Source: Sedimentisphaerales bacterium
Lineage (GTDB): Bacteria; Planctomycetota; Phycisphaerae; Sedimentisphaerales; SG8-4
Length of the DNA stretch: 7,331 bases
Assembly (NCBI GenBank): GCA_016932895.1
Contig: JAFGCA010000171.1
Span: 1-7,331 of the forward strand
Reading direction: 5' to 3'
In this document: positions 1 through 4,953 of the stretch, piece by piece
Position numbering within the stretch: position 1 is the stretch's first letter
How the letters are laid out: each line of letters begins with the position of its first letter
Notes under the pieces: generated by a model
The model's input: the letters and a program-made list of their open reading frames with translations, nothing else
The model's database searches: none
What the model was told of the DNA's origin: nothing
Program-made: the position numbers and the translations under genes

Positions 1-39
1 GCGGCTTCGCATCTATCGGAAACAGTAGGCTCTGTTCGT

Positions 40-270
40 TCATGGCGTCATGCCCTCATAGGCCCGGCGCAGGCGACAATCCAAGAGAGCCAAGAGGCCC
101 AGCCGAGTTGTCTCGGTCACCGGGAAGAACGCCAGCACGAGCAGGACTTCGGCTGCCTGTTCGAGCAGATTTGCCCTTGACGTCGGGGCAAGCTGTCGAT
201 ACGATGAAGGTTGTCTTACGGTCGTTGCCGGTGGGTTGCCGCCCCCGGCTTTTTTGATGCGCGTGTTCAT
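40..270 (-). CDS. Small hypothetical protein, translationally coupled to HTH gene
   Basis: A 76-residue protein of unknown function. Residues 1-30 are basic and rich in Pro, Gly and Ser and are probably disordered. Residues 31-72 look helical, with a short hydrophobic run (VLLVLAFF, about 42-49) that is too short for a convincing membrane span, and an Arg-rich stretch near 66-69. The start is well supported: AAAGGAG lies a few bases upstream of the ATG, and that ATG overlaps the TGA of the upstream HTH gene as ATGA. This overlap is the usual sign of translational coupling in one transcript. It may be an accessory protein of the HTH regulator, but nothing in the sequence fixes a role. I do not recognise the family. 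Confidence 0.6.
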   Translation of the reverse strand: MNTRIKKAGGGNPPATTVRQPSSYRQLAPTSRANLLEQAAEVLLVLAFFPVTETTRLGLLALLDCRLRRAYEGMTP

Positions 271-470
271 ACTGCTACTCCTTTCTGATCTTCAAATGAT
301 CTGTGACGTAGGACCCAACTCGCTCGCTCGATATCGGCGACGGTCCACAGGAAATTGCCGGAAGGTGACTTCTGGGGCGGGTCAACCCTGCCGCACCATA
401 CAGCTTTGGTGAGCAGGCTGACGGAGACCCCGAGCAGCTTTGCTACTTGCCGGGTGCTGAGATAGTCCAT
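267..470 (-). CDS. Excisionase/MerR-type helix-turn-helix DNA-binding protein
   Basis: A 67-residue, probably cytoplasmic, DNA-binding protein. Residues 4-24 (LSTRQVAKLLGVSVSLLTKAV) match the helix-turn-helix of excisionase-family or MerR-like small regulators: a Thr-Arg-Gln-Val-Ala start, then LLGVS as the turn. Next come a short wing-like segment (VDPPQKSPSGNFLW, about 29-42) and a helix (TVADIERA, 43-50), the normal order in this family. Proteins of this size act as recombination directionality factors or small repressors. AGAAGGG lies about 8 bases upstream of the ATG. The stop overlaps the start of the 76-aa gene. Upstream are 11-bp direct repeats that could be its binding site, which is inference. 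No integrase gene is next to it in the window, so a regulator is as likely as a true excisionase. Confidence 0.82.
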   Translation of the reverse strand: MDYLSTRQVAKLLGVSVSLLTKAVWCGRVDPPQKSPSGNFLWTVADIERASWVLRHRSFEDQKGVAV

Positions 471-533
471 CGAACGACCCTTCTATGTTTCGTAAGCATC
501 AGCGGCTTCACTTACCGCCTTTGCCCATAGAGA

Positions 534-555
534 GAATCGCTCGCTCGTCGCTCCG
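534..555. repeat. Two further units of the 11-bp repeat
   Basis: GAATCGCTCGC (534-544) and TCGTCGCTCCG (545-555) carry the same core at the same place in the unit as the array at 611-654. The first unit begins 77 bp (seven periods) from the start of the main array, so both clusters are in the same 11-bp register. This cluster is about 65 bp upstream of the HTH start codon. The units are diverged and the region is generally rich in CTCG, so chance similarity is possible. Confidence 0.4.
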
Positions 556-610
556 CGAAGTGGTCGAAATCGGTCTGCTTGCCCCCGTGAAGGCCCGAAG
601 ATTTTCTGGA

Positions 611-654
611 GAATCGCTCCCGACTCGCTCCCAAGTCGCTCCCGAGTCGCTCGA
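611..654. repeat. Four 11-bp direct repeats, core TCGCTCCC
   Basis: Four head-to-tail 11-bp units lie at 611-621, 622-632, 633-643 and 644-654: GAATCGCTCCC, GACTCGCTCCC, AAGTCGCTCCC, GAGTCGCTCGA. The core is constant except at the end of the last unit, and the first three positions vary. The period is close to one helical turn and is not a multiple of three, so it is unlikely to be shaped by protein coding. The array sits just after the stop of the 354-aa gene and before the HTH gene, which suits an operator or iteron-like site. Function is inferred. Confidence 0.7.
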
Positions 655-659
655 TGATC

Positions 660-1724
660 CTATTTGCTCCTGCGGATACCTATTTGCCCACCACCCTTCA
701 CCTTGACGTTCGCGGCCAGCCTATACCCTTGACTCGTAGCTTCCACGACGCACGGCAAGTTCTCCTTGCCGATCTTCCGGCGGAGCATATCGTAGGCGTT
801 CTTCCATTCCCCTGACTTCGGGTCGGGGAGACAGTGGCGCTTGGCATCAATCAACTCTTTCAGGAATGCCCAGACCTTGTCAGAAGGCGTGAACTCATCA
901 TTGCCAATGCTCAGAGTCCGGGCAGCCAAGTCAACCACAACATACGGGGAAGCATCATGGGTTTCACTAGGCGCGGCTTCTTCTTGTGACTTCGCCTGCT
1001 TGATTCTCTCGGCTCCCGCCTTGAATCCGAAGTGCTCATTGCCATGATTCTTGCTGTTAGCGTATTCACATTGCGCCAAGTCTGCCTTCACCCAAGTGAG
1101 TGCAGTCTCCATCCTGCGCCAGTCGAACGACTTTTGCTCGAACATTGTCTTCATGAAGCCGAAACATAAGGGATCGAGACGGCTCTTGCACAACTCCAGA
1201 GGCACGTACGGTCCTTTCATCCAATCGTAGATAACCGCAAGAGCAGTATAGTAGCACGGCGCCTTATCGCAGCCCTCCCACGTCAATGGATCAGGTCCAC
1301 GCGATGCTTCATCTATGGGAAACCACACTTTCAAATCGGAATCGTATTCGTAACCAGGTCTACCGTTCCTGCCTATTGAATCCTCGTACGGTTGAGGCTC
1401 ATCGCATCTCGCCTGCCAATATGTCCTCCATGCTTCGTTGAAAGTGCTTATGTGGTTCTGGAATACTGGAATCGCCACCGGACATGTCGCGAGGATTGTA
1501 TCGACTTCCTTGGCAATGCCTATTAAGAAGGGATGTGCCTCGTGCATAGCTTTACCCGCGCAAAAAGCAGCCGGGGAGTCGATGAGGCCCTGTAGAAGCC
1601 CGGTGCCCGTTGCCAGTGCACCACACCCCGGCCGGATTTGACATACGATGGCGGAATGGAGCCTACAGATTTCATCGCGGCCTATTCTATACTGCGGAGC
1701 CGGCACAGACAACTCTTGTGCCAT
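660..1724 (-). CDS. Hypothetical Cys-rich protein with C-terminal winged-helix-like domain
   Basis: About 354 residues from the ATG (MAQELSVPAP); an in-frame TTG at 1736 would add four residues. Neither start has a clear Shine-Dalgarno sequence. The N-terminal two thirds match no family I know; they hold many scattered cysteines, no CxxC pair, and aromatic-rich stretches such as YDSDLKVWFP. A probably disordered linker (about 243-258, KSQEEAAPSE) leads to a C-terminal part (about 260-337) with the layout of an OmpR/PhoB-type winged helix: strands VVVDLAARTLSIG, helix VWAFLKELIDA, then DMLRRKIG and a final VVEATSQGYRLA hairpin. The end is basic (KVKGGGQIGIRRSK). No signal peptide is seen, so it is probably cytoplasmic. 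It may sit upstream of the HTH gene in one transcript. A DNA-binding or regulatory role is inference from the C-terminus only. Confidence 0.72.
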   Translation of the reverse strand: MAQELSVPAPQYRIGRDEICRLHSAIVCQIRPGCGALATGTGLLQGLIDSPAAFCAGKAMHEAHPFLIGIAKEVDTILATCPVAIPVFQNHISTFNEAWRTYWQARCDEPQPYEDSIGRNGRPGYEYDSDLKVWFPIDEASRGPDPLTWEGCDKAPCYYTALAVIYDWMKGPYVPLELCKSRLDPLCFGFMKTMFEQKSFDWRRMETALTWVKADLAQCEYANSKNHGNEHFGFKAGAERIKQAKSQEEAAPSETHDASPYVVVDLAARTLSIGNDEFTPSDKVWAFLKELIDAKRHCLPDPKSGEWKNAYDMLRRKIGKENLPCVVEATSQGYRLAANVKVKGGGQIGIRRSK

Positions 1725-1750
1725 CCGGCAACCCAATCCCGGAGATACTG

Positions 1751-1779
1751 TTGTTTTCCTGTCCGCTGGCGGGTATAAT
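1751..1779 (+). promoter_or_regulatory. Sigma70-type promoter candidate for the lipoprotein gene
   Basis: A perfect TATAAT at 1774-1779 lies 17 bp after TTGTTT (1751-1756), which keeps TTG of the -35 consensus. Transcription would start near 1786 and give a leader of about 70 bases before the GTG start of the lipoprotein gene. The same interval separates two divergent genes, so the leftward gene must also be served from here. On that strand only a poor -10 match (CATTAT) is visible. Confidence 0.5.
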
Positions 1780-1857
1780 GTCTGGAGGTTGGCGGATTCA
1801 TGCCTTTACAGTGTGCCGGCAGCTGTCACATGAGAGGGAATAGGAGCGGAGAAAACG

Positions 1858-2526
1858 GTGAAGAAGCTGATTGCAGCCGTAACAGTGGTAGGTGTTTCTG
1901 TTCTCGTGTGCGGATGCGGCACGTACTACAGAGTGGGCGTCAACGCTTACCTCGATGCCAGCAGATTCCAGAAGATACCCGATGGGTCCAGTTTCTATGT
2001 CATTGGTGACCCGAACACGGCCAATCCGTTGCTGCGCGACGAAGTAAAGGCGAAGATCGAGAAACTCATTGTCTCGAAGGGCTATAGAACTGCGTCGCCT
2101 GAATCGGCTGATTACTGGTTGTTCTTTGGAGCACACATGGACTCTGGAAAGGAAATCCAAGGCATTCGTCCTGTATATATGCCTGGTGGTACAGCCACCG
2201 TGAATATGTACGGCAGCAGTGGCCACACTTATGGCACAGTTCAGATGCCGGGCACGACCAGTTTCGTTCCATACAGGGATGTTCTCTTTGGCCGCTGGAT
2301 GATGATGTTCGCATATGAACGCCCACGATCAAAAGAGGAGTTTGAAAACCTGAGACTGGTATGGCAGGCAAGTGCCGTCAGCGTCGGGCACTCCTCAGAC
2401 TTACGCGGGGTGGTTGATCCAATGCTCGTATCGGTCTTCGAGTACTTTGGAGTCAGTACAGGCAGGCGCATAGAGAGGACCATATCTGAATCCGACAAGC
2501 TGATCAGGCAGTTGCGGGAGCCATGA
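1858..2526 (+). CDS. DUF4136-like lipoprotein
   Basis: A 222-residue exported lipoprotein of unknown function. Residues 1-20 form a lipoprotein signal: KK, a hydrophobic run to about 17, and a lipobox-like VCGC with the lipidated cysteine at 20. The mature part resembles DUF4136 proteins: an opening beta segment (DASRFQKIPDGSSFYVI, about 33-49), a helix with LRDEVKAKIEKLI (59-71), then GYRTASPESADYWLFF (75-90), which follows the family's 'G-Y-...-A-D-Y' pattern, a Gly/Thr-rich loop and a final VWQASAV...DPMLVSVFEYFG block (168-198). The start is a GTG preceded by AGGAGCGGAG at good spacing; no better start is near. Such proteins are anchored to the outer or inner membrane and are mostly uncharacterised. 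The gene looks visibly less GC-rich than the genes on the right of the window. Confidence 0.82.
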   Translation: MKKLIAAVTVVGVSVLVCGCGTYYRVGVNAYLDASRFQKIPDGSSFYVIGDPNTANPLLRDEVKAKIEKLIVSKGYRTASPESADYWLFFGAHMDSGKEIQGIRPVYMPGGTATVNMYGSSGHTYGTVQMPGTTSFVPYRDVLFGRWMMMFAYERPRSKEEFENLRLVWQASAVSVGHSSDLRGVVDPMLVSVFEYFGVSTGRRIERTISESDKLIRQLREP

Positions 2527-2534
2527 TCCTGTAT

Positions 2535-2549
2535 TCCTCGCTCCGAGGA
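2535..2549 (+). terminator. Short hairpin after the lipoprotein gene
   Basis: TCCTCG-CTC-CGAGGA forms a perfect 6-bp stem with a 3-base loop, 8 bases after the lipoprotein stop codon. No T-run follows, so it is a weak candidate for an intrinsic terminator and may only protect the 3' end of the message. Confidence 0.3.
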
Positions 2550-2575
2550 TAGGTACACCCCAGAAGGCAGACAGG

Positions 2576-2614
2576 TAGTACTGCGGGGACCCCATCCGGG
2601 TGGCAGGGGGGCTG
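2576..2614 (+). repeat. Dispersed intergenic repeat, copy A
   Basis: A 39-bp stretch starting TAGTACTGCGGGG and ending CAGGGGGGCTG recurs with one gap and several substitutions at 4492-4529 in the same orientation. Read on the minus strand, both copies give a similar short peptide (SPQYYLSAF here, DPQYYLLLF in copy B), though neither seems to be part of a real gene. Copy A is followed by a C-rich half (CTGCCCACCCCC) that can fold back on the preceding G-rich part with a bulge. It lies in the intergenic region 2527-2801, which otherwise holds only the hairpin and promoter listed separately. Confidence 0.6.
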
Positions 2615-2667
2615 CCCACCCCCATTGCCCCGGCGCAAAATACCTACTCACCAATCGGTCTTTTTTG

Positions 2668-2697
2668 TTGACAGACGGCCCGGCCCGGCAGTACACT
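2668..2697 (+). promoter_or_regulatory. Sigma70-type promoter candidate for the RCC1-repeat gene
   Basis: A consensus -35 box TTGACA (2668-2673) is followed after 18 bp by TACACT (2692-2697), a four-of-six match to the -10 box. Transcription would start near 2704, about 98 bases before the ATG. A T-run (2661-2666) lies directly upstream of the -35 box. Confidence 0.5.
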
Positions 2698-2801
2698 GGA
2701 TGTGAACTTGTGGCAGCTCGAAGGGGGGCGAGTGGAGGTCGGACAACCATTCAATGGCAGCGCCGCGTCCATCCCGCGCGCTCGGTCTGGAGGTGAGAGA
2801 T

Positions 2802-3749
2802 ATGAGAAGGCAATCACGTGTTCTGCTCGCGGCTATCGTTCTCTTGCCTGTGGGGCTCTGCTGGGCGGATCTGACGCCCGGATATCTTGTCGCATGGGGC
2901 GTCAATGACTACGGTCAAACCGAAGTGCCAGCAGGAGCGGATTTCCTTTCCGTAGATTCCAGCTTCTGGCACCATAGCGTTGCACGCCGAGCAGATGGTT
3001 CGCTCGTCGCGTGGGGCAGAAACTGGCCGGAAGCGAGACTTGTTCCCGCAGGCAATGATTTCGCCTCGGTTTCCGCCGGTTCTGGATGGAATCTCGCTCT
3101 GCGCACCGATGGCTCTCTGGCCGCTGCCGGTGAGGACACCCACAACCAACTCGCCGTCCCCTCAGGCCATGATTTCGTTGCGATATCAGCAGGAAGGTAC
3201 TCCGGAGTGGCAGTTCGAGCCGACGGTTCTCTTGTCGAGTGGGGCCTGGCTGCCCTTGGTGCACCATCCAGCGGCGGCTTTCTGGCTGTTGACCATGGGG
3301 TATACCATGCTCTCGGCTTGAAGCAAGACGGCTCCCTTACAGTATGGGGCACCAGCAACAGCCATGGGCAGCTTAACGCGCCTACCACTTCGGATTTTGT
3401 AGACATAGCAGCAGGCGCATGGCACTGCCTTGCACTTCGTGGGGACGGCTCTCTCGCCGCCTGGGGTCGCAACGACTACGGCCAATGCAATATCCCTGTC
3501 GGAAACGACTTCGTCGCCATCTCAGCAGGAGAACTCCAAAGCCTCGCGCTCCGTTCGGATGGCACGATTGCAGCATGGGGCGGAAATCCGCATGGTGAAC
3601 TGAACTTCCCGCCGGGCACATTCAGTGCAATCTCCGGCGGGGCTTACTACAGCGTCGGAATACAACCCGTCCCACTCCCCGGCGCGGCCCTACTCGGCAT
3701 GCTCGGTCTGGGCATGGCCGGAATCCGGCTGAGGCGTAGGCAGGCATGA
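2802..3749 (+). CDS. Exported seven-unit RCC1-like beta-propeller protein with PEP-CTERM-type tail
   Basis: A 315-residue secreted protein. Residues 1-22 are a signal peptide (MRRQSR, hydrophobic core, cleavage likely after CWA). Seven RCC1-type units follow, the first starting at about 27 (GYLVAWG) and the others at DGS/DGT near 65, 103, 141, 176, 215 and 253, each about 35-39 residues with the pattern DGSLxAWGxNxxGQ, VPAGNDFVAISAG, LALR. Seven units suit a closed seven-bladed propeller. Residues 290-315 are a PEP-CTERM-like sorting signal: VPLPGAALLG, a hydrophobic segment and RLRRRQA, expected to be handled by an exosortase. The ATG is chosen because GGAGGTGAG lies just upstream; a longer reading from 2754 would put 16 residues before the signal peptide. 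The protein is probably surface-anchored or secreted, with ligand unknown. A promoter candidate lies about 100 bp upstream. Confidence 0.9.
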   Translation: MRRQSRVLLAAIVLLPVGLCWADLTPGYLVAWGVNDYGQTEVPAGADFLSVDSSFWHHSVARRADGSLVAWGRNWPEARLVPAGNDFASVSAGSGWNLALRTDGSLAAAGEDTHNQLAVPSGHDFVAISAGRYSGVAVRADGSLVEWGLAALGAPSSGGFLAVDHGVYHALGLKQDGSLTVWGTSNSHGQLNAPTTSDFVDIAAGAWHCLALRGDGSLAAWGRNDYGQCNIPVGNDFVAISAGELQSLALRSDGTIAAWGGNPHGELNFPPGTFSAISGGAYYSVGIQPVPLPGAALLGMLGLGMAGIRLRRRQA

Positions 3750-3758
3750 CGCACACTT

Positions 3759-3774
3759 GGCGAGCGTTCTCGCC
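3759..3774 (+). terminator. Hairpin after the RCC1-repeat gene
   Basis: GGCGAG-CGTT-CTCGCC is a perfect 6-bp GC-rich stem with a 4-base loop, 9 bases after the stop codon. Only TT follows, so intrinsic termination is doubtful, but the place between two convergent genes (stops at 3749 and 3855) fits a terminator. Confidence 0.4.
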
Positions 3775-3854
3775 TTACCGGGCTGCCGCCTTTGGTGGAG
3801 AGATACGGCCCCCGGCCCGAAAATGCCCCCACCCGCCTGCCCATCGTTGGTCTG

Positions 3855-4403
3855 CTATTCATCGCATATGGCCGAGCCGGCCAGTTCGGCCGCATCGATC
3901 AGCCGTAACTCGTCCAGCAGGCTCTGCGCCGCTGTTCGCACGGCCTCCGCCTCCGGGCCAATCCCTTCGCCGTCGGCAACGCCTTGCAGCCAAGCGCGGG
4001 CCTCCGCCCGGTCCTCCGGCATGCAAGCCCGCACGGCGTCTTGGAGCGTAGGCTGATTGTCCTGCTGCGTGAGTTCAAAGCTCCGCCGTCCTGCCCATCG
4101 GTGACGGCTTTCAAGGACCAGCGCCACGATCCGGCTATTGAGCTTGTTTCGCAGGCCACCATTGACCAGCCGGGCCTCCTGCGCCATCTCCGCCGTCTCC
4201 ATCGCTTGACGGAAAATGGGATTCTTCGCTGCCCACCGGCTCAGGTATTCCGGCGGCAAATGGTTCTCAATCGCCCAGTCCTTGAACCAGATATGGCCCT
4301 CCGGGTCCGCTTCCAGCCAGTCATGTAAGCTCTCGGCGGCTTCCTCGATCTGCTCTTCACTCCACTTAGGCTTTCGCCCGCTTCGGCCGACCTTGCCAGC
4401 CAT
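3855..4403 (-). CDS. Phage terminase small subunit-like protein (orphan)
   Basis: A 182-residue protein resembling small terminase subunits, which recognise phage DNA ends and hand them to the large ATPase/nuclease subunit. The N-terminus (GRSGRKPKW, 6-14) is basic, as is common there; a helical DNA-binding-like region follows (WSEEQIEEAAESLHDWL, then DWAIENHLPPEYLSRWA at 42-58). Residues 62-105 carry the block best recognised: IFRQAMETAEMAQEARLV, GGLRNKLNSRIVALVL, and a closing HRWAGRR. The C-terminal third is acidic and helical. The ATG has AAAGGA about 9 bases upstream; the reading frame continues open upstream to 4556, but that part runs through dispersed repeat B and is not likely coding. 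No large terminase, portal or capsid gene is nearby, so it is probably a stranded prophage gene or a related DNA-binding protein reused by the host. Confidence 0.68.
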   Translation of the reverse strand: MAGKVGRSGRKPKWSEEQIEEAAESLHDWLEADPEGHIWFKDWAIENHLPPEYLSRWAAKNPIFRQAMETAEMAQEARLVNGGLRNKLNSRIVALVLESRHRWAGRRSFELTQQDNQPTLQDAVRACMPEDRAEARAWLQGVADGEGIGPEAEAVRTAAQSLLDELRLIDAAELAGSAICDE

Positions 4404-4491
4404 GCATAGTGTCCTTTCTCCGCCGATTCTTTCCCGCGCGCACTTTACCACAATCTGTGTTTGATGGCAAGGGCCACGAAAAAGGAGGAGA

Positions 4492-4529
4492 TAGTACTGT
4501 GGGTCCCATCGGGGGTAGCCGGGGGGCTG
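4492..4529 (+). repeat. Dispersed intergenic repeat, copy B
   Basis: A 38-bp stretch starting TAGTACTGTGGG and ending CCGGGGGGCTG, the diverged partner of 2576-2614 with one gap. It lies about 90 bp upstream of the terminase-like start codon. The rest of the 220-bp interval 4404-4623 shows no other gene, only G/C-rich sequence. The similarity appears to continue weakly on the left side of the TAGTACTG core. Confidence 0.6.
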
Positions 4530-4623
4530 TGGCGGGGGCCGCGCGGCCTGCCTCAATCCTGTTCCCTCTGCGCTTCGACGTGCCTCGCGCCTGCCGTCCG
4601 AGCCATGATTCCCGCCGCAGGGA

Positions 4624-4797
4624 TCAACCCGCCCGGACCAGGGCCAGGACGGCCTGCCGGATATGCTCGGGTAGCCCCGGCCAGCGGTCTTGAATGAGGG
4701 TCAAGTCGGGGTCCGGCGGGGTGTTTGGTGCGCCGGGTGTGCCGGATTCTGTGCCGCGCGTTTCAGGAATCGGCGTTTTTGAGCCCGAAACGGGCAT
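4624..4797 (-). CDS. Small proline-rich protein with helical C-terminus
   Basis: A 57-residue protein: a low-complexity N-terminal half rich in Pro, Gly, Thr and Ser (residues 1-28), then a compact amphipathic helical part, DPDLTLIQDRWPGLPEHIRQ followed by AVLALVRAG at the end. This 'acidic start, W-P-x-L-P, helix' pattern recalls short C-terminal tails and orphan small ORFs of planctomycetes, often near recombinase genes; that comparison is from memory and not checked. The ATG at 4797 is preferred over an upstream GTG at 4824 because GGAGGGAAG lies 6-10 bases before it. It sits downstream of the HzsA-like gene on the same strand, about 156 bp away. It could be an intact small gene or the 3' remnant of an integrase; there is no upstream recombinase sequence in the window to support the latter. 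Confidence 0.5.
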   Translation of the reverse strand: MPVSGSKTPIPETRGTESGTPGAPNTPPDPDLTLIQDRWPGLPEHIRQAVLALVRAG

Positions 4798-4953
4798 AGT
4801 TCGCTTCCCTCCGGGCGCGTTCACGACCCCGTCTTCAGGCGTGCTGGTGCGGCCGCCAGGATGGACATCTCGTCGGGTTGGCCGGTGATTCCCATCTGCT
4901 CATCGTGAGATGATGTCTGTACCCTGCGTGGCATGGACGACGGCTTTGGCCTG
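4798..4953 (-). other. Intergenic region downstream of the large HzsA-like gene
   Basis: No gene is seen here. It holds the ribosome binding site of the 57-aa gene and a weak 5-bp hairpin (TCATC-GTGA-GATGA, 4900-4913) about 40 bases after the stop of the large gene. No T-run follows the hairpin. In the frame of the 57-aa gene the sequence stays open upstream to a TGA near 4890, without a better start than the one chosen. Confidence 0.4.

Larger units (their letters stand above)
471..659 (-). other. Spacer between two leftward genes, with an open in-frame extension of the upstream gene
   Basis: This 189-bp stretch separates the TAG of the 354-aa gene from the ATG of the HTH gene. Read on the minus strand in the frame of the upstream gene, it has no stop for 58 codons after that TAG and ends at a second TAG at 483-485, 13 bases before the HTH start. 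The translated tail includes GATSERFSLWAKAVSEAADA, which looks protein-like. It contains no ATG in that frame. It may be a remnant 3' end of a longer ancestral gene, a readthrough extension or plain untranslated leader carrying the direct repeats. The sequence alone does not choose between these. Confidence 0.4.

Noticed and set aside
611..654. Possible CRISPR array
   Set aside because: The 11-bp units are head to tail with no spacers, far shorter than CRISPR repeats, and there are no cas genes.
485..706. Rightward 73-codon ORF over the 11-bp repeats
   Set aside because: It runs antisense across the spacer and into the 3' end of the 354-aa gene, lacks a convincing ribosome binding site, and its composition follows the CTCG-rich repeats.
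2241..2750. Leftward 169-codon ORF across the lipoprotein 3' end and intergenic region
   Set aside because: It lies antisense to a well-supported gene and spans the repeat and promoter; no family pattern is visible.
2754..2801. Upstream start for the RCC1-repeat protein
   Set aside because: It would place 16 residues ahead of a good signal peptide, and the ATG at 2802 has a near-perfect Shine-Dalgarno sequence.
4404..4556. N-terminal extension of the terminase-like protein
   Set aside because: The extra 51 residues read through dispersed repeat B, are Pro-rich and unlike the family, while the ATG at 4403 has its own ribosome binding site and starts a typical basic N-terminus.
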